Notes: generated by a model not told the origin, from the letters alone. 64,000 nucleotides of DNA from Embiotoca jacksoni (GCA_022577435.1 JAKOON010000055.1:898117-962116), one strand, 5' to 3'; positions 43,346-55,829 are shown, counted from the first letter of the stretch. Made by a program: numbers and translations.

Positions 43346-43515
43346 ACGTAACGGGAGCAGCGAGCAGCAGCTCGGAGGACGGAAACACCACAAACGATGG
43401 AACTTATCAGCAGAAAACGGATTTGTTCATCCAGTCGTCCCGATAAGAGTTTAATATATCCACAGCAGAGGAGTTAAATTACTTGTTTTGTTCAGACGTC
43501 TTAAAAACTCTTCAA

Positions 43516-46500
43516 ATGGACATCGCTGCGTATTTACAGGAAGTCGCGCGGACGTTAGCCGGTGTTAGCTGACTGCTAACGTGTTGCTGTGTTATGAGCA
43601 CTTTATAAAAGATTTAACTTTTATAAAATGGACTTAACGTTCCTTCATTTTCATGGATTTCTCCGACTTTATTTTTGGAGGTGTTTTGAAGACAGTTTGT
43701 CCTCGTACACGGGAGACGACCCACTGGATCCGTGGGACAAGTGAGTAACGGGATTGTTTTTAAATGAGGAAACGTTCGTCTCTTTATTGTCTGTAACGGA
43801 GAGAATTAGAGAAAACACACTTTAACAGCAAAAACAATACAAATGCACATCTGAAATCACACCAGGCATCACTTCAAACTATGGACATAAGAGACATTTG
43901 CATTAAAAGCTTGAGTTGTCATGAATACAGACTCAGCTCCGAGTATGAAGGTATCAGCTGTGCATCTGTTATATTTCTTTAAGAAGTGTTTAAAGAAGTC
44001 TTCCTCTTGTGTTCCAGTTTTTATTGACCTTTAAAAGCTTCTTTTTTTGACCTTCCTGTGATTATCCGGTTCCTACCTCAGATCCATTTGTTTCATTCTC
44101 TTATTTTTTTAGCTTCATGTCTCCCAACCTGGATGTTTTGTTATATTGTGTGATTGACAGCTCAGTGTCCCCCCTCCTCCCCCCATCAGGTTGGTGGAGT
44201 ACCTGGAGCAGATGCGACCGGCGGAGGGCGGCGGGATGTCGCTGGTGTTGGACAGCCTCGTCCAGAGATTTCTGAACGTGGAGCGATACGCCAACGACGT
44301 CAGATACGTGAACTACTGCATCAAATGCGTGAGTCCGGACTTCAAACACGACGACGGCGTGAAGCGGTCACGCCTTTTTCCTTCTTCACGCTTCTCTTCC
44401 CGCGTCTTCGGCAGGCGAGGCACCGGTCCGACCCCGTCGCCCCGTACGGCCACGTTTTCGGCCGCGGCGTCGGCGGCGGGACGGCCGCCCCGTACGCGGC
44501 CCGGGCCCGGCGGCCGGAGCTCCGGGGGACGGACGAGCAGGCGGACGCCGTGGACCAGAAAGCGGTGGAGAACCGGGCCCGGCCGGCCGACGCCGTCCTG
44601 CACGAGTACAGGTAAACCAGATGTTTTGGAGGTGTCCGATTCAGCGCTTCAAACTGTAGAACGACGTGTCACCGACAGGACCTTTTTAAATCCTGCAGGC
44701 GGTTTCAGACCAGAACCAGGATCCCGGCGCCGGCCTCAGGTGGGACTTCTGGTTCTCCTCCGTTGGTTTCTTTTTAAAAGTCCCGTCTGCCGTCTTGACT
44801 TTTATTTCGTGAAAGCGGGTCGGACCGCGCTGCAGAACTCCCACTTGACCGATCAGATGTCCTCCGACGGACAGGCTCAGAGCGTGGTGGGTGTGCGTCT
44901 CCGTGGTAACGGTTTAATAACGCAGCGTTATCCTGTGTTTTTGTTTTTTAAACCTCGCTAACACCCTCTGTGCTCTCTGTCCCAGCCGTCTGTGGAGTGC
45001 CCGTTAAAAATGTCTCTGAACAGGACGACCGTGACGTAAGTGGACGGTTTCAGTTTTAGGATCTTTTTTTTAGATTGTATCGTGTTGTTTTTAATTAGTT
45101 GACTCAAATAACTCCAGGATGTCTCATCCACGGTCTCCTCCGCAGAGTGTCCCGCTCGGAGACGTCGGGGACGATCCCGTCCGGCCGGAGCTCCGGGGTT
45201 CAGAACGTGTCCGAGTACCTGGAGGACGAACTCGTCTGCGAAGGATCCCAACTTTGTTTCGAGGAGGTCCGAGCTCAGAAATACTTCCGTAAACTCCAGG
45301 AGAGACGGGAGGAGGAGGAGGAGGAGGAGGAGGAGGAGCGGAGGGAAACCGGTGAGTCAGCGCTTTCTCAATCTACCGTTTAAAAAGAAAAACCTTCATT
45401 AAGTGAGATTATGACGTGGTTTTTGGTTTGGCTTGAAGCGGAGAAGGAGCAGAAGGAGCAGAAGGAGCAGAAGGAGGGAGTCCGCAGCCTGACAGGTCTG
45501 ATGGAGATAATGAACCAGGATCTGGGGTGTTTCGGTGTTTCGGGACCGGCTGAGTCTCAGGAGGTGAAACTTCAAACTCCTTCAATGCTGCATTAACAGT
45601 TAAATATAAAAACTACAACAGAGTAAAAAGTAAAGAGACAATTAAATATTTATTCAATCAAAGGCTGCTTTTAAACATCTGAAACCTGGTATGTCTGGTT
45701 CTTCAACATTTAAGCAGGAAACTCATCTCATGAGAAAACATCCTTTTCCTTGTTTTTTTCAGCTCTGTGCAGCAGAACCAGCCACCAGTGGGAACCCGGA
45801 TCCTTCCCAGCATGCCTCTGGGTGTCCCCGACCCTCCGACCGCCTGAGCAGCAGGAACTCTCTGGGCCTGAGGTTGCACACCGAGCCGGCCTTCATCCAC
45901 GAGGCCGCCGAACCTCCTCCTCCTCAGCAGACAGACGCTCTGCGCTCTGAGATTTCCCATCATGCCTCTGTGCCGGCAGATGTGGAGCCGCCGCTCCACG
46001 AACCCGCCGATGTTCCCCACCAGGACGCCGGAGAACCGGAGGAGGCCGACGGCACGCAGCAGTGAGTCGAGTCCTCCTGCAGCGCGTCGGCCATCTGAGA
46101 ATCTTTTCTTTCTTCATCTTGTTTTTGTTTTTTGTTTCTCAGAGACGTCGGTGAACCGCCAGCAGAGCAGAAACTGGACGGGAAGTAAACCGCCCGTTCA
46201 CCAGCAAGCTCCTCCCCCTTTCTGTCCCTCTCAGCTTCCTGTGACCGTCCCCACACCTCCCTCTCTCTCTCTGCGTCTCCCTCAGTGTCTCACAGCGGGA
46301 CGTCCAACCTGTCTCGCGTCACTCCCAACACCTCCCTGGGCTTCGTTCAGGCCACGCCCTCCAGGGTGCCGTCGCCCACCGTCAACAGGAGGGAGGCGCT
46401 GGGTGAGCACAACCGTCGGATGGGGAGGGGGGGGAGGAGGTGAAACTCAGGTAAAACTCCTCAGATTACATCTCCGTGTTGCTATGGAAACGTAAATAGA

Positions 46501-49500
46501 GCTAACCCTACTTTTACTGTGAATTCACCGCAGCTCTCCGAGCGCACCGTTTCTAGTTGACGTAGTTTGTCCGGCGCCATCGAACCGTCTCCGTGTCGTC
46601 TCTCAGGTGTGATCAGGGACACGTTCGCGGCCCCGACGTTCCTCCGAGACCCGTTCGGCGACGCCTCGGCGCTCCACGCCGCCGAGCGGGAGTTGGACGC
46701 CGGCGGCCCGACGAACGGTAAATACGCAGCGAACTGTGTTTGTTTACATGAAGAACATTTCTACAAGTGGAATCTGTCACCTGTGTTGAACATCAACTTC
46801 TGAACTATTAAATATGATTATTATTGTCAGTATTCACCTCAACTGAAGCCAGTTTCCTGCTGACCTTCATCCTCCTTTATGATTGACAGGAGGCCCCTCC
46901 TCGTGCATCAGCCCCCCTCCGCTGCCCCGTTCACCATCTTCCAGGACAACAACGATAAACAAAACGGAAGGTAAACAAAACAACAACTCAATCACATGTT
47001 TTTGTCAGACTGACTTTTTGTCAGTGCGAGCTCCGTTTCCACGGCAACACGCGGGGTTTGACTAAGAAGTGGAAAACAATCGGCAGACTCTCATGGTTTT
47101 ACTTCGTGGTTTCTGCTCAGCGCTGCTGCTCGTCCCACCGAGAAGTCCAAACCCGTCCGAGCTCTGGCTCCGGTCGCGCCGCCGAAGGCAGACAAACCCA
47201 ACGTGAGTTCGTTTTTACGAAGACGTCGATTCGTCACGAACACACTTCGTCGGCAAAGTGGTGAAACAGACGTTGTTGTTTTTGTCCCCGTCTCTCCAGG
47301 ACACTCCTCCTGACCCGATGCCGGACGAGAGCACCATGTGGGGCGCTCGCTACAACTCGCTCCACTCGCTGGCCGCCTGTCCCAACAGCACCTTGGACTT
47401 CGCCATGTTGGCCCAGTGCGTCTCCACGCCGTTCACTCACAAGACCCCCCTCAGCGGCAACTTCTACCAGGACCCAGGTACCGGTACCGGACCCGGACCT
47501 CCCCGCCTCACAACACGGTTCTTTTTCTTCTTCTTCTTAATCTGGTGACAAACGAAGACTTTTTCGGTTCTTCACAGAGAACAACGGCGGCGATGCTGAC
47601 GACGACGCTTTCATCCGACGTCAGACCCAAAAACTCAGGTAAGCGTTGTGTCCTCAGGTAACAGAGGTTGTGATGAGCATGTCTCACTGACTGACCGACC
47701 CCCCTCCTCCCACCCTCCCTCCCCCGGTGTCTCCCCCCCTGCAGCCCCATCAGGGAACAGAGTCCGACCGACGACAAGCTCTCTGAGACGGCCGTCAGCC
47801 AGCTGGTTCCCTCCTCGGCGAGGCAGGGCACCATCGTTGGGGAGGGTCTGGCTCAGCACTGCCTCGCCACCTCCTCCGTCACCTCCTCCATCACCGTGGT
47901 GCAGCCTCCTCGCCCCGCCGTGCTGTCCTTCAGAGACCAGACGCTTTGTCCCGCCGACTCCTCCGGGACGGTGAGACGTCATCTCCACGATTCGCTCTCT
48001 TTTCACAAAACTCCTCAACGGATGTGATTCTTTCTTTTTAGTGACCGCAACATTAGTTTTTTTAGAAGATCTGCAGAACTTGAAAACTTTCCTGCGGAAA
48101 CAAAACAAATAAATGCCCCAGAAAGGGTTAAAAATTCTTAAATTAAATTCTTTTAAATGTCCTGAATATAGTTGAATGCAGCATTTGGACACATAAAAAA
48201 ACACTAAAGCTAAATCATAGCTGAATCATTTTCTTTTACATAATGAAAGCCAGTATTTTGAGTCCCTGAACCTAATTTAAACTCCTTTTAAAGGATTTAA
48301 TAAAGTTGCAGCGCCCCCCAGTGGTCCATTGGTATGAAACAATGTTGTTTTTTGAATGTGTTGTGTGTTTTTTTTGTCTAAATCTCAGAGATTTGACTTT
48401 TCCTGTGAAACATGTCCAAACAGTCACAGTTCAGTTTATTGGATCTGAGTGACGTTGGACAGAAAGACTCTTGACGTCCAACGTGTCTCCCTGCAGGTCC
48501 AGAAGCCGGCCAACCCGTGGGAGTTTTACATCCACACGCAGCCGGACGCCCGGCTGCAGCCCGCCGTCCGTCACCTGTACGGCCGCGTCAGCTCCGCCCA
48601 CCTCTTCCACGACGGCAGCGTGCCGGTCGGCGAGCTGCACGACTACGGCACCCTGCTGGTCCGCTGGTTTATAACCGCTCCTTCACGCCCAGAGAGTCTC
48701 TGCTCCTTTTTCCACGTGTGAAGTTTGATTCTTTCTTTTTTTCACCTCCACCTTCAGAACGCGGTGAACGTCTACAAATCCCTGAGCGACGAGGCGATGC
48801 CTCCGCCGCTCGTCCTGTACTTCAGCGTCTGCATCCTGCGCACGTTGGAGCGGCCGCACGCCGCCCACATCGTCCACGCCGATGTCAAACCCGACAACTT
48901 CCTGCTGGGAGAGCGGTACGCCCGCGACACCATCGATTCTACCGACGTGGACGCGTTGACTTTGGAAGGAAACGTCTTCGTGTGTTTGTTTTATTTTTTC
49001 AAAGCTGCCGCTGTGTTTTTTTGGAGGTTCCTGGAGAACAGCTGCTTCGACCCGGACGGCGTGGACCACGGCCTCGTCCTCATCGACCTCGGACAGAGCA
49101 TCGACATGCGGCTTTTCCCAGAAGGCACGGCGTTCACCGCCCGCTGTTTGACGTCGGGCTTCCAGTGCACCGAGATGCTCAGCGGGAAGCCGTGGAGCTA
49201 CCAGGTGAGGACGCGCTGCCGCGGTTTGTCTTTCACACGTCTCTCCGTTTTCCTGCATCTTCACCTCGTGTGTTTTCCAGACCGACTACTTCGGGCTCGC
49301 CGGGACGGTCCACCGCATGCTGTTCGGGACGTACATGCAGGTGACGAACGACGGCGGCGTGTGGAAGACGAACGGCGTCTTCAGGAGGTAACGTCCGTCT
49401 CTGGTCCGTCTCCGGTCCACAGAGTCGTTTTGTCCGATTAATTTGTATTACTTTTAGAAACACCAATATTGTGACAACAATACGAGTCCAGTTTGAATCG

Positions 49501-49760
49501 GACCGGGACCAGAGGTCGTCTGACCGGGTGGAAGCTAACCGGGACTCTTCTCGTCCTCCGGGAACCCTCACGGCGACCTCTGGCTGGACTTCTTCCACGT
49601 CCTGCTCAACGTGCCGGACGGCGGCTCGGCGCCGAGCCTGCGGAGCCTCCGGTGCCGGCTGGCGTCGGTCCTGCAGCAGAACTACAGCAGCAAGCTGCCG
49701 GCGCTGCTCAGACGTCTGGTGGTGCTGCTGCTGGAGAGCCGCAAGGCGCCGCGGAGATGA
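43516..49760 (+). CDS. bub1: BUB1 mitotic checkpoint serine/threonine kinase homologue, with lesions
   Basis: BUB1 works at kinetochores in the spindle checkpoint. Exons recognised: 43516-43539 (MDIAAYLQ), about 43686-43740 (CFEDSLSSYTGDDPLDPWDK), 44190-44328, 44415-44611 (TPR/Mad3-like part), 44699-44739, 44816-44886, 44986-45035, 45146-45351 (LCFEEVRAQKYF, GLEBS-type Bub3-binding motif, then an acidic E run), 45439-45563, 45763-46061, 46143-46184, 46286-46402 (TPNTSLGFVQATPS), 46607-46717, 46890-46970, 47121-47202, 47300-47477, 47578-47638, 47745-47970, 48497-48658, 48758-48915, 49027-49204, 49281-49387, about 49555-49760. Oddities: the first donor reads CAG|GAAGTC, phases clash at exons 46143/46286 and 46607/46890, the last exon lacks a clear AG acceptor, and exons for the Gly-rich loop and VLK lysine are absent between 47970 and 48497. 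AATAAA at 49951. It could be a decaying copy or carry assembly errors. Confidence 0.85.
48497..49760 (+). CDS. bub1: BUB1 kinase domain exons, N-lobe start missing
   Basis: Begins VQKPANPWEFYI, just after where the catalytic lysine should be. It continues with SSAHLFHDGSVPVGELHDYG, the catalytic loop HADVKPDNFLLG (Asp and Asn present), the DFG-equivalent IDLGQSIDM, FTARCLTSGFQC, DYFGLAGTVHRMLFGTYM and WLDFFHVLLNVPDG, ending ESRKAPRR before TGA 49758. The C-lobe is complete. The 526-bp gap 47971-48496 contains no glycine loop or VLK. Exons 47745-47970 and 48497-48658 both meet in phase 0, so splicing would stay in frame without the lysine. Confidence 0.85.
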
Positions 49761-50738
49761 CGGGAAACCCAACCACAGAAACGGGTTTCAGAGAGAGAGA
49801 GAAGGGTTGAAGGTCAAAGGTCACCGCAGGAGCAGCGCTTGTTTGGACATATAAAAGAATGAAGTCATTTTTATGTACTTTACTTTGGAAATTGAATTTT
49901 CTCGGCTTTCAAATTGTAAAAACTAGAGTTTGATTTTGTTTGTTTTAAAGAATAAATGTGTTGAGGTGCAGATTGTCTTCTCTTCATCTTCAGCTGCTCT
50001 TCTAAACTTCCCTTCTGATTTCTGTTTTTATGGAAATGAGTTTTGATATTTTCTTCCGTCACGTCATATTTTCTGCTTTTCTCCTTCAGAGAATCGGACG
50101 AGTCGAGCGGAGCTTTGTTCGGCTGTCGGACATTATTAGTAGTCAGAAGATCAATAAGAGAGAAGTCAAAACTATTTGAAGAATTATGTCAAAATTGTGA
50201 TTAAAAAAAATAATAAAATGTAATTATGCGATGAAAGTAAAAACATTTGTATGAATTAGTCCAAAATTCGGAGAAAAAAAGTCAAAATTATTAGAAGAAT
50301 TGTTCAAGATTGTGATAAAAACAATCAAACTTGGATAAAAGTTAAAAAAAAATAATAATAATTCTAACTTAGTCAAATATTTCGGTAAAAAAAGATAAAA
50401 AGTCAAAATTGTGATTTAAAACATGAAGTGTTTCCTAAGACAAAATTTGAAATCAAAAAGCTCAAAAGGTTTTACTTAAAAAAACAACAACTGTGTGTGT
50501 GTGTTGCATGTTGCATGTTGCGTGTTGCGTGTTCAGACCTGCAGCTGCATACAAACATGCAGGAATGTTTGAAGTGTTTTCAGAGAAGCTGCAGCTCCTT
50601 TAACTCGTCTCCTCTGACAACATGTTGGACTTTCTTCAACTTTGAATGTTTATATATTTATATTTCCACAAATTATCACTGTTGATACGATATTTTCTGT
50701 TTCTTCCATCAATCAGTTGTTTGGACTGAATGATGTGC
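49761..50738. other. BUB1 3' UTR and AT-rich intergenic DNA
   Basis: PolyA signal AATAAA at 49951-49956. Beyond it is A-rich sequence with GTCAAAATT-type short repeats (50160-50410) and a small GCATGTT/GCGTGTT tandem at about 50503-50532. No gene seen. Confidence 0.6.
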
Positions 50739-50855
50739 AAGAAGGAGGAGGAGGAGAAGAGGGGGAGAGGAGGGAGAGAGGAGGGAGAGAGGAGGAGGAG
50801 AAGAGGAGAAGAGGAGGAGAGGAGGGAGAGAGGAGGGGAGAGGAGGAGGAGGAGA
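50739..50855 (+). repeat. Short purine block outside the NLR genes
   Basis: About 117 bp of G/A-only sequence (GGAGGAGGAG, GGGAGAGGAGG) of the same kind as the NLR intron arrays, without LINE flanks. Confidence 0.85.
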
Positions 50856-53429
50856 TTTGTCAGCTTCCTGTGAGTCAGTGAAACCTTCATCCAGACTTCG
50901 TCCAGGTTTCCACGGTGAAATCCCAAATGTTCACGTACCTGTGGTCACTAAAACGTGAGGAACTCAGGTGTTGATGTTGATAAAGAGACGAACGTTGGAA
51001 CACTTCCTCATGAAGGTTGTTGCTTCCTGCTGCTCCATGAACATGCAGGAATTATATATATTTGTAAATATAAATCAGGTAGAACTTATAATTAAAAACA
51101 GTTGTTCCTCAACATACCTGCCTGGAACATCCACGGTACTGTTGAGTCTCTCTGAAGCCTCACATCCCTGCTGGCTGACTGGGAAAGGAAAGGAAATGCT
51201 TTCAGAAGAAACACCAAACTATGCAGCTCATAATATGATACTCTGATAATAGAAACTTCAAAACACCTTCAAGTTGATTATCAAACACACATGATGCTAA
51301 ATTCAATCTACGACAGAGAAATACACGTTAAATAAATGACTCTTTCACTCCATGAATGCTTTGAGTTCCAGAAAGAGGAAATTCATCTCTAAGATAATAA
51401 TAATGTCATTTTACGTGAATAATAAAGTGTCGTAGAAATACGTTTTCTGTCATTCAAACAGTTGTGAGTGTGCTAATGTTATCTAGAAAGCTCCTTTTAG
51501 TAAATAAGTGTATTAAAACTAGTGTAGTAAAGTAAGCAGCTTACTGGATAACAAGCCATCAGCAGCAGAGCAGTGACTGTCTGACATCAGGGCGGCTAAC
51601 ATGAGCTCAGGACAAATGATAGCTGGCTTCAACTGGAGTTCACCAATTCATGGTGAAACTAAAGGAGCTTTAAGATCATCATGATTTTAAGATCTGGAAC
51701 TGACGTGACACAAAACTCACATGACCTCAGAGGTGGTTGAATCTCCATCTTCTGCTCTTTTTAAATCCCTCCATTGAACTTGTTGTTCTCGGCTCCACGA
51801 ACACGACTCAGAGAATTCTTTGGGACCGACTGAAAATGGCCGCCCTCCTCCACCACGGTGAGGGTCCATGTGAGCCGCTGCCCGCTGCTCTCCGACACGT
51901 TAGCTCTTAATCCGACATGAAGGATGACGCTGTCAGTCGGAGATCATCGATGAACCGTTCAAACATCACGTTAGTAAACTGGTGAAAGTTTCTAGTGAAG
52001 TTTGAAGTGATGGTGAAACATCAGTCCCGATGTGTTCCTCTCGCTGCCGAACTTCGTCTGAAAAACGGGGATTTTCTAACTTCTTCCTTCGTCGGTAAAA
52101 CACAGTTTAATTTCATTTGACCGAAACACCATCTGAATCTGTCCTGACCTCAACTGTCACTCGGCGTGTGTTCAGTCCGTCACATGTTCTGATTTAAAGC
52201 AGGAAATATCTATTTTTCTGTCTGCTTTGATGAACTGAATCCACCTAACAGCTGATAACAACTAAAGTTTTATAGAAATACAACTTCCAAAGGTTTTCCT
52301 GCGCGCGCTCCTGTCGTTAGCCCCGCCCCTCTAAGAACCCGGTAGGTTACCAAGAAGGTCTCTCTGCTTGTCCTGATTGGCTGGCAACAGATTGACACCT
52401 GACCAACCAATACGGTGAGGACACGAGAGGTTCAAGGGCAACTCAAAACTGTAGGACACTTCAGGACTTTTCCAAACTACACTTCTCTGCTTATGAACAC
52501 AAATGCAAATTCACTGTTACAGAATTACAAAGAAACACATGTAAACAAATTAGCAGGACGCTGCAAGTGTTTATGGACATATTTGAAACATGCAGAAGGA
52601 AGTTAAATACTGCAGGTATTTGAGTGAAACTCCACCTTTATTTTCTAATGAATGAGGGATTATTTTCAGATGGACCTCCAGAAAACTAATAAGAAGGAGT
52701 GACTTTAACTAACAACACCGAGATAACTCCTTAGAAAACTTTTTTTGAATTTCATGAGAAGTTGAATGGGAGTCTATGGAGCCGGAGGCTTTTTAGAGAC
52801 AACCTCTAGTGGGACTAGTCACTAGTCTCCGTCACGTGTTCTGATTTAAAGCAGGAAATAGGTTTTTCTGGCTGCTTTCAACGAACTGAATCCACCTGCC
52901 GCGGACCTCAGTGTCCGTGGAACAGCTGATATAAAACTAAAGTTTGATAGAAATTAAAGTTGTTCTGATGAATCTTTACTGCGCCGAGTTCACCACAACA
53001 CTCGGTATATTTTAACAGTATTTAAAGATCTCCAGTTTTCTACGTGATTCTGCTGAAATGCAAAGAGACTTTAAATTCGCTGAGTTTTAAAGGGAGTCTG
53101 GTGTGGTTGAACTGGGCTCGGTGCCAGTCCTGTGGTGGAGATAAACCACACTTTCCAATGCTTCCAGGCACACATTGAATACTATTTAACAGAACAGTTC
53201 AGATCTGCTCCCCTCACATCAATCAATCAATCAATCAGTCCAGAAGTCAACATGAATGATCAATAATATTTGCTCCATTTTGTTTTTGTTCAGATTCAAA
53301 AGAGATTTCTGTGAAATCTCCCACAAAACATGAAATGAGCATCAGTGACTTTAAGAGTGACTTCAGATCACATCTGCTTCTGTTCCAGATGTTTCCCCAG
53401 ATGGGTCCGTTGGCATCATCAGTAAACAT
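50856..53429. other. Intergenic DNA with dispersed repeats, no gene seen
   Basis: 51360-51550 matches 26190-26390 and 55110-55310 (ACGTTTTCTGTCATTCAAAC, TTACTGGATAACAA). 52180-52290 matches 52836-52955 (TTCTGATTTAAAGCAGGAAA, CTGAATCCACCT). 52690-52815 matches 54235-54360 (GACTTTAACTAACAACACCG, GGAGCCGGAGGCTTTTTAGA). Open frames here are short and unlike known proteins. Confidence 0.65.
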
Positions 53430-53719
53430 TTTTTTTTTTATTTGATTTTATACACTTTATTAATCCCCTAGGGGAAATGTCTTCGCTACAGCAGGGGGGC
53501 TCTCAGGGGGGAGCTGCTGCAGCAGGCTGCCACTAGCGCAGCGCCAGGTAACCTGACCTGAGGTGCATGTTTTTGGATGATGGGAGGAAGCCGGAGAGAA
53601 CCCACGCAAGCACAGGGAGAACATGCAAACTCCACACAGAAAGGCCCAGGACCGGATTCGAACCCGGAACCTTTTTGCTGTGAGGCAACAATGCTAACCA
53701 CTGCACCACCGTGCCGCCC
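53430..53719 (-). mobile_element. Full-length tRNA-derived SINE
   Basis: Minus-strand copy. The head GGGCGGCACGGTGGTGCAG has an A-box-like TGGTGCAGTGGTTAG (53694-53708) and a B-box GGTTCGAATCC (53654-53664), the internal pol III promoter. The body shares CACTTTATTAATCCCC with 9440-9470 and ends in a poly(A) tail (T-run at 53430). Not a functional tRNA. Confidence 0.82.
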
Positions 53720-53969
53720 AGCTGAAATGAAAGTATTCATGAGTTTAAACCCTGAAAGGATTCATCATGTGTTTGATTGTAAAATGTGTTTTGATGTTGG
53801 AGGTGATTTTGTATATTAGAGGTGATTGATCTTCAGTGTTTATGGACAGATACATGTTTGAAACGTGCAGAAGGAAGTTAAATACTGCAGGTACCTGAGT
53901 AAACACATGTTTACACAGATGTTTCAGGTGTTCTGGATGAACGTTTGGGATGAACCAGGCGGCAACCAA

Positions 53970-54200
53970 CAGTGACGTCGCCCGTTGGTTTGTGAACGGC
54001 CGTGATGAAGCTTCGAGTTTGGATTCTTGACGTCGCCATCATCCAAGTTCGAAGAAGTTTGGAGCAGGAAGTGACCATATTTGGACGAGCTGGGGGAGGA
54101 GTGAGTGGTGGATCTGACAGATCTGATTGGAAACCCGACGATACTACGGCCTGTCAATCAAACAGACACGCCACCAAAATCCACAGATTTTTGAAGATTA
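53970..54200 (+). repeat. Dispersed repeat (MITE-like), copy B
   Basis: Partner of 42390-42605: GTTTGTGAACGG, CCATATTTGGACGAGCTGGG and GCCTGTCAATCAAAC in the same order, with an extra 50-60 bp between the first two blocks. Confidence 0.6.
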
Positions 54201-54446
54201 TTTTTTAATTATTGATGGGATCATTTTTAGAAGAAGGAATGACTTTAACTAACAACACCGAGATAACTCCTTAGAAAACATTGATTGAATTTCACGAGAA
54301 GTTGAATGGCAGTCTATGGAGCCGGAGGCTTTTTAGAGACAACCTCTACTGGGACTAGAAGGTACCTTATCAGTAAGGTACTATAAGTAAGGTACTGTAA
54401 TTATTTGTAAGGTACAGTCAGAACTACTAGAACCTCACAATCCACC

Positions 54447-54600
54447 ATGAACTGCTTGAAGAAACACCAGCTCAGGCTGTTGGAGTGGCCCTCAGGGGCC
54501 CCTGACCTGAACATCACTGAACATCTGTGGGGAGATCTGAAACCTGCTGCAAGATGGCCTGAAAATGTCTCCGAACTCAAGGGGGACAAACTTTTACACC
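54447..54600 (+). pseudogene. Tc1/mariner-like transposase C-terminal fragment
   Basis: The frame gives LLEWPSGAPDLNITEHLWGD and then LKPAARWPENVSEL, matching the W-P-S-x-S-P-D-L-N-x-x-E-x-L-W block around the last catalytic residues of Tc1-like DDE transposases. Only about 50 codons remain. It directly adjoins, and partly overlaps, the start of the NLR-unit homology. Confidence 0.75.
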
Positions 54601-55829
54601 TCATAAATCCTGTTGAAATGTTTTCTGTCTTTCAGTTGATGAAATGAAACGTGACCGTACTTAGATATTTGAAGAAAAGCTCATTTAATGTCTGTTTGCT
54701 GTAGAGGTTGTGTTTAAGATGTTGTTTGAACCAACTATGTCCAATCCTCTGTAATATCACTGAAAGGTTCAATTATTGTAAATAATTCACATTTCTATCA
54801 GCTGACAATAATTGTTGAACTTAACCTGTTTCTGCTGAATCTACAGTTTGTTTCCAGCTGAAAGAAGTTGTTCATGAATGAAAACTAAAGTCTGTATCAA
54901 ACAAATGCAGCTTTTAGAATTATTGACAATTTATCAGCTCCAAATATGTGAAATTAGAAGTTTATAAGAGCTTCTGTTGGTTTGTTACCAATAAAAGTAA
55001 AAAGTCTACTTTTTAGTACTTCATTTTTTTGATATTTTAACCACGATTTACAAAACATGAGAGATCCCCAGTATTACCATCTTTACACTATTGTTTTACA
55101 CGTACTCATGTTTTCCAACTGACTTGTAAAACAAAATTAACACATAAAATAACAAAAATCTCATTTTACATGAGTATTAAACTGTTGTAGAAATACATTT
55201 TCTGTCATTCAAACAGTTTTGAGTGTGCTAATGTCATCTAGAAAGCTGCTTTTAGTAAATAAGTGGATTAAAACTAGTGTAGTAAAGTAAACAGCTTACT
55301 GGATAACAACCTGAACCTCGACGGATAAAGATTTGTTTCACTACAGCAACATTATAGATACAGGAAAAGCAATCAAACAACAGAGAAAAAATATTAAATA
55401 CTAAACATAAAAATGCACAATATATACAATAAAATAGAATAATATTAATTAAATTAAAACTAACTGAACAATAGTACGAGGATATAAACAAACAACCAAC
55501 GGTGTTATTGTTGTGAGATTGATTTGGCCAGAGGTGAGTTATTGTACAGTCTTATTGCATATTTGCACTTATTGAAAGTAGCAGGAAGTGTCCAGGGACC
55601 GTGAAGAAGGAGAGCCGAGCTGGTAGCAGAAATGAAAAGGAGCCTGAGGTGGAAAGAGGAGGACGAAGGAAAACCACAGACTGATTAGAAAACTGTTCTC
55701 TGGGTTTGAAAAGTGAAGCCATGAAGTGTAAAACCTCTACGGGCCACTAGGGGCTCCAAAAACCACCTGTCAACTTCCTCAAACTTTTATTTCCTTGTTC
55801 GGAGGAAGTCAGAGAGCTGAGAGACGTCT
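54546..55829 (+). repeat. Duplicated NLR-unit 3' tail / upstream region, second copy
   Basis: Matches 25638-26925 over about 1.28 kb with scattered differences. In both places it lies just upstream of an NLR copy. Copy 1 lacks it. Confidence 0.88.

Noticed and set aside
43628..43740. In-frame ATG at 43628 as the BUB1 start
   Set aside because: The extra residues (LTFLHFHGFLRLYFW) are unlike BUB1, while 43516 gives MDIAAYLQ, which fits the family start and exon border.
44313..44603. Reverse-strand ORF in the BUB1 TPR exons
   Set aside because: Shadow of GC-rich coding exons on the opposite strand.
53654..53708. Possible tRNA gene (A and B boxes)
   Set aside because: No cloverleaf or anticodon arm could be drawn; it is the head of a SINE with a poly(A) tail.
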